A stretch of 64,000 nt of DNA from Oegoconia quadripuncta (Eukaryota; Arthropoda; Insecta; Lepidoptera; Autostichidae): assembly GCA_949316235.1 (NCBI GenBank), contig OX438743.1, positions 24,673,771-24,737,770 on the forward strand, given 5' to 3'. The translations under genes and the position numbers were made by a program. Below are positions 20,586 through 30,817 of the stretch, piece by piece. Below the pieces are notes generated by a model that did not search any database, had not been told where the DNA came from, and was given only the letters and a program-made list of their open reading frames with translations. Numbering within the stretch: the first letter of the stretch is position 1; each line of letters opens with the position of its first letter.

Positions 20586-21055
20586 CACGCGGACTCGCGC
20601 TCCTCCTATTTGTAAATCGGTTAAAAAGTAGACTATGCCCTTGTCCAGCTCCTCGACTATCTCTCTGACAAAATGCAATAGGATCTGTTCAACAATGCCA
20701 ATGACAATCGGACAGTAAGACTTTCCCAAAACTTCTAGAACTACAGTAAACAACACTGGTAGTAGGTACCTGATAGTACTCAATGTCCGAGTCCTGACTC
20801 CCACTTGACCGGTTTCAGTAATCCTCATCACCAATACACCTGCTAGCCGTAGGCATATGCCTTTATTTTCTTTGCCGCGGGCCCTACAGTGATGCTCTGA
20901 AATATGGAATTAAAAATAGGTTGGTAGGTAAGTACATATTTAGACACGTTACTTCCGGGACATGAAATAATCATTGGAATTAAAAAAAACTGCTGACCAA
21001 TAAATAGATCATGATAGCATTAATTAAAGATAGAGAGCAGAATATATATATATAT
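20586..21055. other. Unassigned noncoding
   Basis: Nothing recognised. It ends in an (AT)n tract at 21043-21055 that abuts the 5' truncation of LINE C1. Confidence 0.4.
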
Positions 21056-21462
21056 ATACAATCTTTGTTTTACAAAATCGAGCCGTTCGCGCAATTTATC
21101 AATTGAGACCTGCAGTGTCACTTAGAGACAGATTTAAAGAGTATAATATTCTAACCTTTTCGTCACAGTACATTTTTGAAAATCTAATATATGTCAAAAA
21201 AAATATAGCATCATTCAGGAAAAATAGTGATAAACATGATGTCAATACAAGAAATAAAGACAAACTTGCAGGTCACATAAGTCGCCTCCACAAAGTCAGT
21301 AATTCATTCAAAGGGTTATGTATACGCTTTTTCAATAAAGTTCCTGTTGACATACAAAATCTTTCTTTCAATAAATTTAAAGATACTATAAAACAGAAAC
21401 TTATTAAGAAAGCATATTATAAAATATCAGATTATTTAGATGATAAACAATCATGGACATAA
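21056..21462 (+). pseudogene. LINE C1 RT C-terminal fragment
   Basis: The open frame reads TIFVLQNRAVRAIYQLRPAV, then SLRDRFKEYNILTFSSQYIF, HDVNTRNKDKLAGHISRL, GLCIRFFNKVPVDIQNLSFN and a C-terminus DYLDDKQSWT. About 130 codons, uninterrupted, so a fairly young copy. No RT catalytic motifs are retained. The frame runs upstream of the first ATG (21103), so that ATG is not a real start. Confidence 0.8.
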
Positions 21463-21700
21463 CCAGCCCGTTCGCATAACCAGGCTATTTCACAATTAAT
21501 AATGAAATATTATAATATAAAATAATAATTTTCTAATATAAAAACCTTTTTTTAAAAAGAGCGACCTCGAGTTTCTTGCTTGTTCTTCTCAGGGGAAAAT
21601 TGCCTTTTCAACAAGCAGTAGCTTTAAAATTGTAAAATCTGACTATTTTAAGTGTACCCTGTGTACCTACAAAATAAAGCATTTTTTGATTTTGATTTTA
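21056..21700 (+). mobile_element. LINE C1, best copy
   Basis: 5'-truncated at an (AT)n tract. Contains in-frame RT C-terminal coding to a TAA at 21460, then the full C1 3' UTR (GAGTTTCTTGCTTGTTCTTC, TAGCTTTAAAATTGTAAAAT) and AATAAAGCATTTTTTGATTT with a TGATTTT short tandem end. Reference copy for the C1 fragments in this window. Confidence 0.85.
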
Positions 21701-21913
21701 TAAAACTAAAGTTGTTTTGCCAAATGTTGGCGGTTCAATTAATCTGAATTTTTGTTTTACTCAACCTAAAAGAGTACAAGGTGGACACCTTAGAAAGGCA
21801 CGTAGTTATTCGATACTTGGTTCTCGTAATCGAATTAGACAATGCTCCTTTTTAATAAAAGGCGAGGTCAAAAAGCACAGCGAGCTATCTATTATATTAC
21901 AAAGCTAACTATA

Positions 21914-22729
21914 CAGGGCGTCCCAAAGTTATGGGACATGAAGGGGAAGTACCTTAAATATCGTAGATAGTGAATTTTGCTCAAAGAAGACTTTATGTTA
22001 TTTTTAAAAGTTAGTAATTCTGCATTCATAGATTTTCTAAAAATTATTTGCTTCGGCTGGGAATCGAACCGACTCAAATGTGAAAAAAAAAACACCCTAC
22101 TTTTATGATGCCAATCGAAAGAATAGCTAAAAAATAATAACTCTGCCTAAGTAACATAGTATTTTAAAAGAAAGGAACAACGTGAAATTAATCATTTTAA
22201 TCAAATAAAAAACATACATGAAACTGCCGTAGTCAATTAAGTAGGTATTTTTTTGTAAATTAATTAATTAAATGCTCAAAATGTGATCCCTCTTGTTTTA
22301 CGCAAATCGCCAATCTTTTAATGAGCCCGCTGCCTGTTGATTTTATGAAGTGGGTACTTATTTACGAATAATCAATGCTATCTTTGGAATGATAATATCG
22401 CTACTTTTCGAACGTCGTCGGCAATAAATAACTTTCTTGAAATTTGACTCAATCATTTTATGTTGTTCCTTTCTTTTAAAATACTATGTTACTTAGGCAG
22501 AGTTATTATTTTTTAGCTATTCTTTCGATTGGCATCATAAAAGTACGGTGTTTTTTTTTTCACATTTAAGTCGGTTCGATTCCCAGCCGAAGCAAGTAAT
22601 TTTTAGAAAATCTATGAATGCAGAATTACTAACTTTTAAAAATAACATAAAGTCTTCTTTGAGCAAAATTCACTATCTACAATATTTAAGGTACTTCCCC
22701 TTCATGTCCCATAACTTTGGGACGCCCTG
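21914..22729. mobile_element. Foldback element with 267-bp arms
   Basis: Arms 21914-22180 and 22463-22729 are near-perfect inverted repeats beginning CAGGGCGTCCCAAAGTTATG, flanked by TA (21912-21913, 22730-22731), which fits Tc1/mariner-type targeting. The 282-bp spacer on the minus strand (about 22255-22340) reads RLAICVKQEGSHFEHL, like the C-terminal tail of mariner-like transposases, but stops interrupt it upstream. Mirror-image 67/72-aa ORFs in the arms are products of the symmetry. Confidence 0.75.
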
Positions 22730-22832
22730 TATAATACCTGAGAACGATCTCACGCTTACTGGGTAATAATACAGTCACTTCAGTACAACACTGAAGGAAA
22801 ATTTAAATAACATAGATACATTTACAAACATA

Positions 22833-23005
22833 ACTGCCGCCAAGCAGCTATGTTAATAGCATTGTTGTGTTCCGGTTGTCAGGGATAAGATAGCCAGTCC
22901 CCCAAATGTGTTGGGGTTTCCGGGTCAGTACGCTTCTACCTCATGTTCACTTAACATCAGGTGTGATTGAGGTCAAGTACCAACCCGTTGTGCATTAAAA
23001 AAAAG
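22833..23005 (+). mobile_element. SINE A tail
   Basis: From TGCCGCCAAGCAGCTATGTT to an A-run at 22997-23005. The head is absent, and there is a small deletion in CTTCTACCTCATGTTCACTT. Confidence 0.82.
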
Positions 23006-23349
23006 ACTCGCTAAGAACAAGATAAATAAACTATGGTAAAAATTAAATATGTTCGAATTGGCTTAAAACCAATTTCCATCAAATATATGACGCGCAACTA
23101 TCCGCTTTATCAGCCCTTTTTTGCGTAAAGAATGCGTGTGCGCAGAAAATATTGCAGCGGAGTATACGCACATCGAGTTGTAAGCGCGCTCACGCAAGAT
23201 GTGAATAAAGCCGGGGTTGGTGACCGGCTGCTATCTACGGGTCAGCTAACAGGAGTCGAGGGCCTTTTTATGCGGCCCAATAAAATGCTCAAAGCACTTG
23301 TGACGCAGTCGCATTCGCTAATTAGCTTCTGATTAGCAAATTTAAGCAA
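23006..23349. other. Unassigned noncoding
   Basis: The ORF at 23132-23332 shows no family features. Nothing recognised. Confidence 0.4.
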
Positions 23350-23512
23350 TCTTCAATCTTCAAGCATTCATTTCAACGTAAGAAACATGATATCATTTGT
23401 TGATTGTCAATTTAAATCTATTGGAAATAAAAATAGGGCTTAAGCATTTTTCGGCCAGTCAGTATGTCCAAGCTACTACCGCTTCGGAAAGGGAAATCAT
23501 CTGTGGGAAAAG
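23350..23512 (+). repeat. Repeat L, uninterrupted
   Basis: CAAGCATTCATTTCAACGTA, CATGATATCATTTGTTGATT, then CTACTACCGCTTCGGAAAGG and AATCATCTGTGGG, all within 165 bp. The cleanest + copy of a family also at 3425, 32278, 49722 (-), 54658 and 63893. No coding. Confidence 0.65.
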
Positions 23513-23811
23513 GAATCACTCCATGGATGGGTGAACCCTAGTGGCATTTTAATATGAGTGTTTGCCGTAGTCAGTCCCGTTGTCCTTCAGGGGCTTGAGC
23601 TAACCAAAGAGGCTATCTACTTTTTGGGCTAAACAAATTTCTGCTGCCATGGATTTTTGTCATATACTGAGACCAGGGTGTCGCCCTGTTCGGTTTGGAA
23701 AGGTAGCAAATTTTGCATAACTGCGCTTGCGCCTTCGCCTCGCCACAGTCTATGTGACAGTTGTCCTGTCATATTTATCTAACTATGATGCTAAAAAAGT
23801 TTTATTATTTT
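23513..23811. other. Unassigned noncoding
   Basis: Nothing recognised between repeat L and the SINE A T-run. Confidence 0.35.
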
Positions 23812-24104
23812 CCCTTTTTTTTTAAATTTTTTAATGCACAACGGGTTGGCACTTGACCTCAATCACACCTGATGTTAAGTGAAGATGAGGTCGAAGGTGG
23901 ACGCGTACTGACCCGGAAACCCCAACACATTTGGGGGACTCTTGGCGGCAGATTTAGATAAGATGGTGGTAGCTAGCCAGGCGGACATTTAAAATGCCCT
24001 TCCACCAACCAAACCGAGTACTAAAACATGTACCTCGCTGGGGTCGAACCCGCGACCTCCGAATTGTAAACCCAATGTTGTTTACATTGAGCCACGGAGG
24101 AGGA
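23812..24104 (-). mobile_element. SINE A with 40-bp deletion
   Basis: T-rich start, body with GGGGGACT joined straight to CTTGGCGGCAG (the TTGTTGTG region is missing), and head with one base lost in the B box arm (GGGGTCGAACC). Confidence 0.85.
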
Positions 24105-25055
24105 AACTAACTCTAACTCTATACGAAAATTCGCCGCCCTCTCCTGCCACTCTGGCTCCTGTTTGAGTGTTTCGCTTTATTCTTACTAGATACAATTTTT
24201 AAGACATAACCCTTACCTTTATATTAATATCTTCATTTAGATGTGTTTGGGTAGATACTATTGGAGACAGGCTAGGGCAGAACATCAGCGATAGCCAGGC
24301 TTGCGCTGCGGCCAAGCTACCCCTTAGCTTAGACCGATTTCTTTCTACTGAGACTTTGATTCCATTGTCATATTAGACTCCAAACAAATTACTGCCCAGT
24401 ACCAGGCTAGCATACCGGAGTGACAGTAACCATTTTCCAGTCAGAATCAATCGCGGTCCTTTGTGCGCGGCCAATGGCATTTTCTGAAAGATTGAGAGGA
24501 CTGTACTCTTGTCACGTTGGGCCTCAGACTAATTACTGCCCAGTACCAGGCTAGCATAACGTAGTGAGAGTCCCATTTCCCAGCTAGGATCAATCGCGGT
24601 CTTCAACGGGGTGTCTAAACAAAAAATAGACTGACATTTGTTACCTCGGAAACCACACTAAGGCCCGTATTAATAAACCATTCCCAAGATTGAGAACAGT
24701 CTTGTGACCGGTCTCAAGTAAACGTGTTGATTAATAAACCTTACTTAAGACCTGAAAAGCACGTGCATACTCAAGCAGTACTCACTTGAGAAGTGCGCGT
24801 ATTAATAAACGAAACTCAAGACTGTCATTCATTCGTCGCTGAGGCGAATACTTGAGAAGTGATCTCAGCTGAGTAGACCTCAAGATTGATTTATGAATTA
24901 GCACGGAGCTTGAGATAGCGTCAACAGCTTAAGACGCATCTCGGTTGATACAGCCTCAAGACTTGTATTAAGACCGGTTTATTAATACGCGGGCCTAATA
25001 GTCGCCGGCCTGTACCAGGCTAGGATAACTGAACGGGAGTCACTTCCTTCCATAT
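24105..25055. repeat. Repeat J, tandem, split by MITE H
   Basis: ATTACTGCCCAGTACCAGGC with TAGCATA occurs at about 24389 and again at about 24533, each followed by a related CAATCGCGGTC block: two diverged tandem units of about 145 bp. GTACCAGGCTAGGATAACTG resumes at 25013 after MITE H. A further scrap is at 29880. Function unknown. Confidence 0.5.
24662..24995. mobile_element. MITE H with perfect TAA TSD
   Basis: Inverted ends GGCCCGTATTAATAAACC / GGTTTATTAATACGCGGGCC, with TAA on both sides (24659-24661, 24996-24998). Inserted in repeat J. About 334 bp, noncoding. Confidence 0.75.
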
Positions 25056-25557
25056 TTTAAGTCCTATAACTGTTTTTTCGATGGAAACTTGGCTTTGTTA
25101 CGACACCATCTAGGTATAAATACATCTATTTGCTACCGTGGAAATCTTCGTTTTTTTTTTGAGTTGTCCCCTTAAAACCGACAGGGGTTTCAATATAAAC
25201 AAACGATATTACGCTTTATCTAACAACTTTGTTAAGGTCTTTTTGGTACGACTGTGCGCCATATTTTCAGTTGCAATTTTATTGTGTTCATTCTCTACTA
25301 ATAAACCATTCTTGTAGGACTATATACTATTCTAGTCTATTTGTAATCTAATTTCACTGAAACACAATCCGTAATCCGGTGAGTTATTTTTATTTAAAAG
25401 GAAGTGTTGTGACGTAATTATTTGCAACTATCGATATCTAGCTATCAGCAGGCTATCTTATCGATACGTGTGTTGTTTATTATATGCGTATATGTCGGAT
25501 CTTCTATTGATAGGGTTTTTTTAAGGAATAGAGTTGTAACAAGGAAGTGACTATAAA
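25056..25557. other. Unassigned noncoding
   Basis: A stretch ending ACACAATCCGTAATCCG|GTGAGTTATT at 25379 has a 5' splice-site-like word but no other exon signs. Otherwise nothing recognised. Confidence 0.3.
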
Positions 25558-26710
25558 ATTACCGACTTCGAGCGAAGTACAGTACTCGTGCTTTACGGAC
25601 TACGAAAACTGTGTAAGGAATATGATTACCAACTTTCACGGAAGTACGCAGTATCTTCTCTAAAGGTTAGTCTTTTTGGAGCTATTCGAATGTGGAAATA
25701 TTATTAATGTCACTACCAACTTTGAGCTAAGTACAGTACTCCTCATTTACCTACCTACCTACGAAGCTATTGTAGAAAACCATGTAAGGAATGTTTTTCA
25801 TAGAAGTACGCAGTATCTTCTCTAAAGGTTAGTCTTTTTGGAGTTATTCGAATGTGGAAATGTTATTAATGTCACTACCAACTTTGAGCGAAGTACAGTA
25901 CTCCTCATTTACCTACGAAGCTATTGTAGAAAACCATGTAAGGAATGTCATTACCAACTTTCATGGAAGTACGCAGTATCTTCTCTAAAGGTCAGTCTTT
26001 TTGGAGTTATTCGAATGTGAAAATATTATTAATGTCACTACCAACTTTGAGCGAAGTACAGTACTCCTCATTTACCTACGAAGCTATTGTAGAAATCCAT
26101 GTAAGGAATGTCATTACCAACTTTCATAGAAGTACGCAGTATCTTCTCTAAAGGTTAGTCTTTTTGGAGTTATTCGAATGTGGAAATGTTATTAATGTCA
26201 CTACCAACTTTGAGCGAAGTACAGTACTCCTCATTTACCTACGAAGCTATTGTAGAAAACCATGTAAGGAATGTCATTACCAACTTTCATGGAAGTACGC
26301 AGTATCTTCTCTAAAGGTCAGTCTTTTTGGAGTTATTCGAATGTGAAAATATTATTAATGTCACTACCAACTTTGAGCGAAGTACAGTACTCCTCATTTA
26401 CCTACGAAGCTATTGTAGAAATCCATGTAAGGAATGTCATTACCAACTTTCATAGAAGTACGCAGTATCTTCTCTAAAGGTTAGTCTTTTTGGAGTTATT
26501 CGAATGTGGAAATGTTGTTAATATCACTAACTTTGAGCGAAGTACAGTACTCCTCATTTATGAAGCTATTATAGAAACCCACGTAAGGAATGTCATTACC
26601 AACTTTCATGGAAGTACGTAGTATCTTCTGTAAAGGATAGTCTTTTTGAAGCTATTCGAATGTGGAAATGTTATTAATGTCACTACCGACTTTGAGCGAA
26701 TTGAGTACTC
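25558..26710 (+). repeat. 163-bp satellite in 326-bp dimers
   Basis: About seven tandem units. The word ACCAACTTTGAGCGAAGTAC recurs at 25877, 26040, 26203 and 26366, exactly 163 bp apart; outer units at 25560, 25715, 26527 and 26684 are diverged. Alternate units differ consistently (CATGGAAG/GGTCAGTC/GTGAAAATATT versus CATAGAAG/GGTTAGTC/GTGGAAATGTT), so 25838-26163 and 26164-26489 look identical as dimers. Each unit also holds two related halves (76 + 87 bp). The ORFs inside are repeat artefacts. Confidence 0.85.
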
Positions 26711-27070
26711 TTTTGTACAGGTTAGGCTTTGGGGAGAAATTTGAAAAAACAGGAGCGTCATTGGAACCTTGCCAAATTGCAATTACCAACCCGCTTGCCC
26801 AGCGTAAGGTTCAGGACAACACCCACATGGAATTCGATGGAAATCGCTCCATGGGAGAGGCGTGTCCAGTAATGGATAAAGGTTGATGATTTCTCATACT
26901 TTAATTTGTTTTTTACTAAAAAATAGATAACACATTTATTCACTGCAAAGTGCATACAAATATAATAGAAGACCACAATCAATAAACACTACGTAAATAA
27001 CACACGGAATAAATAAAAACATTAAATTCACTGATGTACACACCAAGCAAGATTTACTTAGCGATGGGAT
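26711..27070. other. Unassigned noncoding
   Basis: TTGGAACCTTGCCAAATTGC through AACACCCACATGGAATTCGA (about 26760-26835) is LINE-coding-like by composition, but I cannot assign it. Confidence 0.35.
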
Positions 27071-27204
27071 TAAATAAATAAATAAATATCCTTAGACATA
27101 CACACAGCGCCATCTAGTTCCACAGTAAGCAAATAGTGTTGTGGATACCAGATGGTTGATATACTACATAAATACATTTCTTTTTGTAAATAAATACTTA
27201 TTGT
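27071..27204 (-). mobile_element. SINE F 3' part
   Basis: Minus strand AAATATCCTTAGACATACAC, AGCGCCATCTAGTTCCAC and ACCAGATGGTTGATATACTA. The tRNA-like head is missing. Confidence 0.75.
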
Positions 27205-27732
27205 AGCTCATCGACAATATTTCGAACAAAGTAATTGCGAAAAAGCCGAGTAACCTAAAAATCTCAGCAATATTATGACATCCTCTGTCTTAAATTGGTC
27301 CTTGGAACAGGTTATAGCGGACTCGATAACTCGCAGTTCTCGACCTTCCAATACTGTAGATGTCGAAATTAATCGATTTATTTATTTTGAAGAGCTAAAA
27401 GAAAATAATTACTAAAATAATGTACCGCTGTGACTAATCCGTTCAGAATTTATGCGATCACGCAACAAGCTTGGGGGCAGCTCATACGTAAGATCGTGAA
27501 TTCGTGACCAAACTTACATTGAGTTGATTTTATGTCATAGGATCGAATTGCTTTACGAAATAGATAATAATAAAATATGTATCTATGTAAATCAGTTCTA
27601 GTATTAACAATATTATATTACAACTTAACTACTAATACATAAGACATACAAAAGGCGAGTTTATCCTTAATTTCCCTAAAAGTGATATCTTCCAGCAAAA
27701 CCGATGAGGAACGATAATATTTTTTTTTTTTT
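27205..27732. other. Unassigned noncoding
   Basis: AT-rich, no repeat or gene recognised. Confidence 0.4.
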
Positions 27733-27969
27733 AATAATAAATAATAAATATTTCGGACACTTACACCAATCATCTAGTCCCAAACTAAGCAAAGCTTGTG
27801 CTATGGATACTAGATAACGGATAAACATACATAAATATTTATATAAACATCCATGACTCGGGAATAAATGTTCATATTCATCACACAAACATTTACCCGT
27901 CGCGGAAATCGAACCCGCAACCGTTGGTTTCGCTGATAGGGTCACTATCCACTACACCAATCGGTCGTC
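27733..27969 (-). mobile_element. SINE G, full length
   Basis: Best minus copy. The tRNA-like head read in sense starts GACGACCGATTGGTGTAGTG with A box GGTGTAGTGG and a B-box-like GGTTCGATTTCC, then the body and a 3' end at CACCAATCATCTAGTCCC. SINE F shares the head layout and the ATGTTTGT(A/G)TGATGAATA body, so F and G are sister families. Confidence 0.82.
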
Positions 27970-28313
27970 ATAATAGTGAAGGAGAACTAAAAACGAGGGA
28001 CGTCTTATTTAAAATGGGCCTAGCTGAAAATTCAACCTGCAGAGCATGCAACAATGAAAGGGAATCAATGAAGCACCTTCTGTGTGACTGTGATGCCATG
28101 GCCGCAAGGCGTATGCGTCATTTGGGTAAGGGGTATCACGAACCCAGTGACTTACATGCTCTTATCACTAACCTGTGTCATAAGGCTTATGAAGTCTATA
28201 AGTTGGCAGTAGACGAGAGCGAGAGCAGGGGAAGTGCACCAGATCCATATTGGGTCGCACTGCCTTGGGCATGTGTCCAACTCCACAGCAAATATAAGAA
28301 TCCTTACGTCTAG
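27970..28313 (+). pseudogene. LINE RNase-H-side C-terminal remnant
   Basis: Open to a TAG at 28311. Reads FKMGLAENSTCRACNNERES, then MKHLLCDCDAMAARRMRHLG and a C-terminus QLHSKYKNPYV. The CxxC...HLLCDC arrangement is the zinc-binding tail found after the RNase H domain in I/R1/jockey-group elements. The 5' side is cut by SINE G, and the ATG at 27924 lies in the SINE. A truncated fragment, not a host gene. Confidence 0.6.
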
Positions 28314-28327
28314 GGCGATTACGTGGT

Positions 28328-28695
28328 CGATGTAGTCGTCGGACGCGGCCCGGGAGAGGATGACACCCCCCGGAGCGACCGGGGGGGTGTCGTCGCATCG
28401 GGCCCTGTCGCGCCTCATACCGCCCGCTGATCGCGGTGTGAGACTCGACAGCGTCCCCCGTGGAGGGCGCGCTAGCCGCCCTCCGGGAACGGGCCTCCCC
28501 TTGTGAGGGGGGGCAGGGCGGGGGGGGCCTGGAGCCGCTTATGCGTTCCCAGGTCCTCCCTACTGCCGAAGAAGGTCGCCGCGGGGTTTTAGTGGGTATC
28601 CCTCCCTGGGAGTCCCACATAACCGTCTCGCCGTCCCCCAGGCGAGCGGTAAGCGCCAGGCGTTTCCCCGCGTCAAAAAAAAAAGAAAAAAAAAA
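28328..28695 (+). mobile_element. R1-like LINE 3' end with 14-bp TSD
   Basis: A 368-bp GC-rich insert ending in an A-rich tail, bounded by a perfect 14-bp direct repeat GGCGATTACGTGGT (28314-28327 and 28696-28709). GGGGTTTTAGTGGGTA and CCCACATAA near the end also occur at 54000-54035, so both are 3' UTRs of one R1-clade-type family (clade by recollection). ORFs inside are GC artefacts. Confidence 0.75.
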
Positions 28696-28707
28696 GGCGA
28701 TTACGTG

Positions 28708-29300
28708 GTACCAAATTTAATGGATTACAAATTTTGGGAAAATAACGTTTCCCAAAGTATCATATGCCAAAGTATGTGTCCCAAATTTTCATTTGGCAAA
28801 AAAACATTTGACAAAAGAACTTTCGCAATTTTACAGTTAGCAATACTATTTTCGGCAATTTATTGTTTAATTACATGGCAATGTTCTATTTTACTAAGTA
28901 TTATGTAGTCAAATGATCATCACAGTTCTAACTTGACCTAACCCACTTTTCTAGCAGTTCTAATCTGGCCTAAATGTAACTTATATGAAATTAATTTCAG
29001 ACTTTTCGTATTTTTACAATTTAATCCCCATATTAAAATGAAAATTTGAACGAACTTATTCTTGGAATATAATTTTTTACAAAATAAAGCATTTGCTTAA
29101 TGTACATTTGACTTAATAAAACTTGAGCAAGTAAAAAGTTGCCAAATTAATATTTGACCCGGTGTTTAAAATGCGATCTAAAGATTCTTTTGGGCAATGA
29201 AACTAGTGCGATAAGTTTTTTGGGAAGTAAAATTTGACGAAAAATATTTTGCCAAACGCAAGGATACCAAATTTAATCGAACGCAAGCTAACTAAACGGC
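28708..29300. repeat. Quasi-repetitive AT-rich block
   Basis: Short phrases ending TTTGGCA, TTTGACA, TTTCGCA, TTAGCA, TTCGGCA and TGGCA recur roughly every 16-20 nt. TACCAAATTTAAT occurs at both ends (28708 and 29265). The class is unknown. No ORF above 67 codons. Confidence 0.45.
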
Positions 29301-29925
29301 AAGTAAACGTTATGATTTTGTTTCATTTTAGGATCATTTTATGTCAATACTAAAATACGAAATGTTACATGACCGTTTTATAAAAATGATTACTAAGAAT
29401 TTCTTTCAGATAAATTGCTCAATGTGGCTAGCTTTAACGAATCTGCAACTGATTATTAAATTAAAGCAAGAGGTCAGATCAATACGTAATTACCTACATG
29501 TTACGCCATTATTACGAAGAACTAGGTAGGTGCTCTGGATCATGTCAACTTACTTTCGATTCGACTTTCGAAATTTCCATTAAGGTCTGGCGTTCATTTG
29601 TTACAAAATTATGTAAAGAGATTGATCGTTTTGAATAGAAGTGTAGGCAGATCGTGGACTGATTTATATGAGCAATGGACCCTTAGATACTTAATGATTG
29701 GTGATACGTATTATGATGTCCGATAAAGCTTTCTAAATTTGGACAACTGTTTGCAATTCGTGGTGATCATGATCCACATTCGCTTTCACAATCCTCTCCC
29801 TTTCAGGTAGGACCAACATTTACTGAAGGTAGAGTGCCCTGCATGACTCTATTAGCTGCATGCCTTGGATGCACGCTCGGTACCAGGCTAACATAACTTA
29901 GCGAAAGTCACCTGTCAACCAACAC
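29301..29925. other. Unassigned, with repeat J scrap
   Basis: 29880-29925 has GGTACCAGGCTAACATAACT, a scrap of repeat J. Nothing else recognised. The ORF at 29341-29529 has no family features. Confidence 0.4.
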
Positions 29926-30164
29926 ACTGTTCGGCTTCGATTATAATTAGGGTTGCCTACTTTAGTCGAGAGTATATCATCCAAATACGCCAAAGAACTG
30001 TCTTCGAAGGGGGTTAACCGATTTTCATCAAACTTAATATAGAATAGCTGCACTATAACCGGACTATCTACCTTATAAAGACTGGATTTATATACCTTTA
30101 TGCCATCAAACACTTCCAGAGCTCCGAAAACGTGGTCTATCCTAAGTCGCTATTTGTGACACCA
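29926..30164. repeat. Dispersed moth-type repeat (tentative)
   Basis: CGAAGGGGGTTAACCGATTT and TCATCAAACTTAATATAGAA resemble the generic '...AACCGATTTTCATCAAAC' repeats common in Lepidoptera. Boundaries unknown. Confidence 0.35.
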
Positions 30165-30275
30165 ATCCCCGTTGCATGACATCGTTTGTCGCGCGCGACA
30201 TAGGAGTGAGAGTTAAATGAGCAGGACAAACATCTCGCGCGACATAAAAGTATATCGCGGCTGTCGTGCTAGTGG
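30165..30275. mobile_element. MITE Q, short copy
   Basis: TGCATGACATCGTTTGTCGC, GCGCGACATAGGAGTGAGAG and ATCGCGGCTGTCGTGCTAG. Related copies are at 37150 and 49563. CGCGCG-rich and noncoding, with weak inverted ends around TAGCA(C/T)GA. Confidence 0.55.
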
Positions 30276-30364
30276 TGCAAGTAGAAACGACTTGACTTCC
30301 TTTGCCAGTAACTACGAGATGACATAAAACACTGCATTTCTAAACAGAGGGCGGAGTGTAAGTT

Positions 30365-30537
30365 TTGTTTCGACTTAACTTTACTACCGCGTTCACGTTT
30401 ACATGAAGATTTGTATGGGAAATGTGCAGCGCCTCTAGCGGATAGTTTGCAAAACGATTTTTTTCATAGGGAATTTTTTCGTAAACGCGAACGCGATGGT
30501 AAAGTTAAAAACGAAGTTCGCACACAGACTAAATTCG
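30365..30537. mobile_element. MITE R, with both inverted ends
   Basis: Left end TTTCGACTTAACTTTACTAC + CGCGTTCACGTTTAC; right end is a reverse complement with few mismatches (AAACGCGAACGCGATGG + TAAAGTTAA). Contains GCGCCTCTAGCGGATAGTTT. A reverse copy is at 50800. Confidence 0.6.
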
Positions 30538-30817
30538 AAATCTACGTTTTTACTTATAACTGAGAGGGATTGAGTGCGTTAAGCATTAGTTTCCATAGTG
30601 AAATGAAAGGCTTGCCGGTTCGGTTCCCGCGTTAGAGCGCCCGAGGGGATCTACTTTCGCCATCTGTCACATCTGCATACAATGAATGCTGTTTGTTTGT
30701 GTGGCCATGAAATACGCGACTTTATATGATACAAAAAGATGTTTATTGTGGGTAACTATCATAAAACTGGAACTATGTGCAAAAGGTAAGCAAGCTTTGA
30801 CATGAACCGCTCGGCGA
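30538..30817. other. Unassigned noncoding
   Basis: Nothing recognised. Confidence 0.3.

Noticed and set aside
21892..22766. Mirror-image 67- and 72-aa ORFs as paralogous genes
   Set aside because: They are the same sequence in the two arms of the foldback element.
25379..25390. GTGAGT after AATCCGTAATCCG as another splice donor
   Set aside because: A single 5' splice-like word without exon composition, ORF or acceptor support; such words are expected by chance in 64 kb.
25838..26477. Duplicate 60- and 68-aa ORFs as a gene family
   Set aside because: They are identical because they lie in the 326-bp satellite dimers.
25558..26710. CRISPR-like array
   Set aside because: Units are contiguous 163-bp repeats without unique spacers, in a eukaryotic transposon-rich setting.
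28168..28720. Overlapping 86-150-aa ORFs on both strands in the GC-rich block
   Set aside because: They arise from GC-rich codon-neutral sequence of an R1-like 3' UTR with few stops. No domain, and they overlap on opposite strands.
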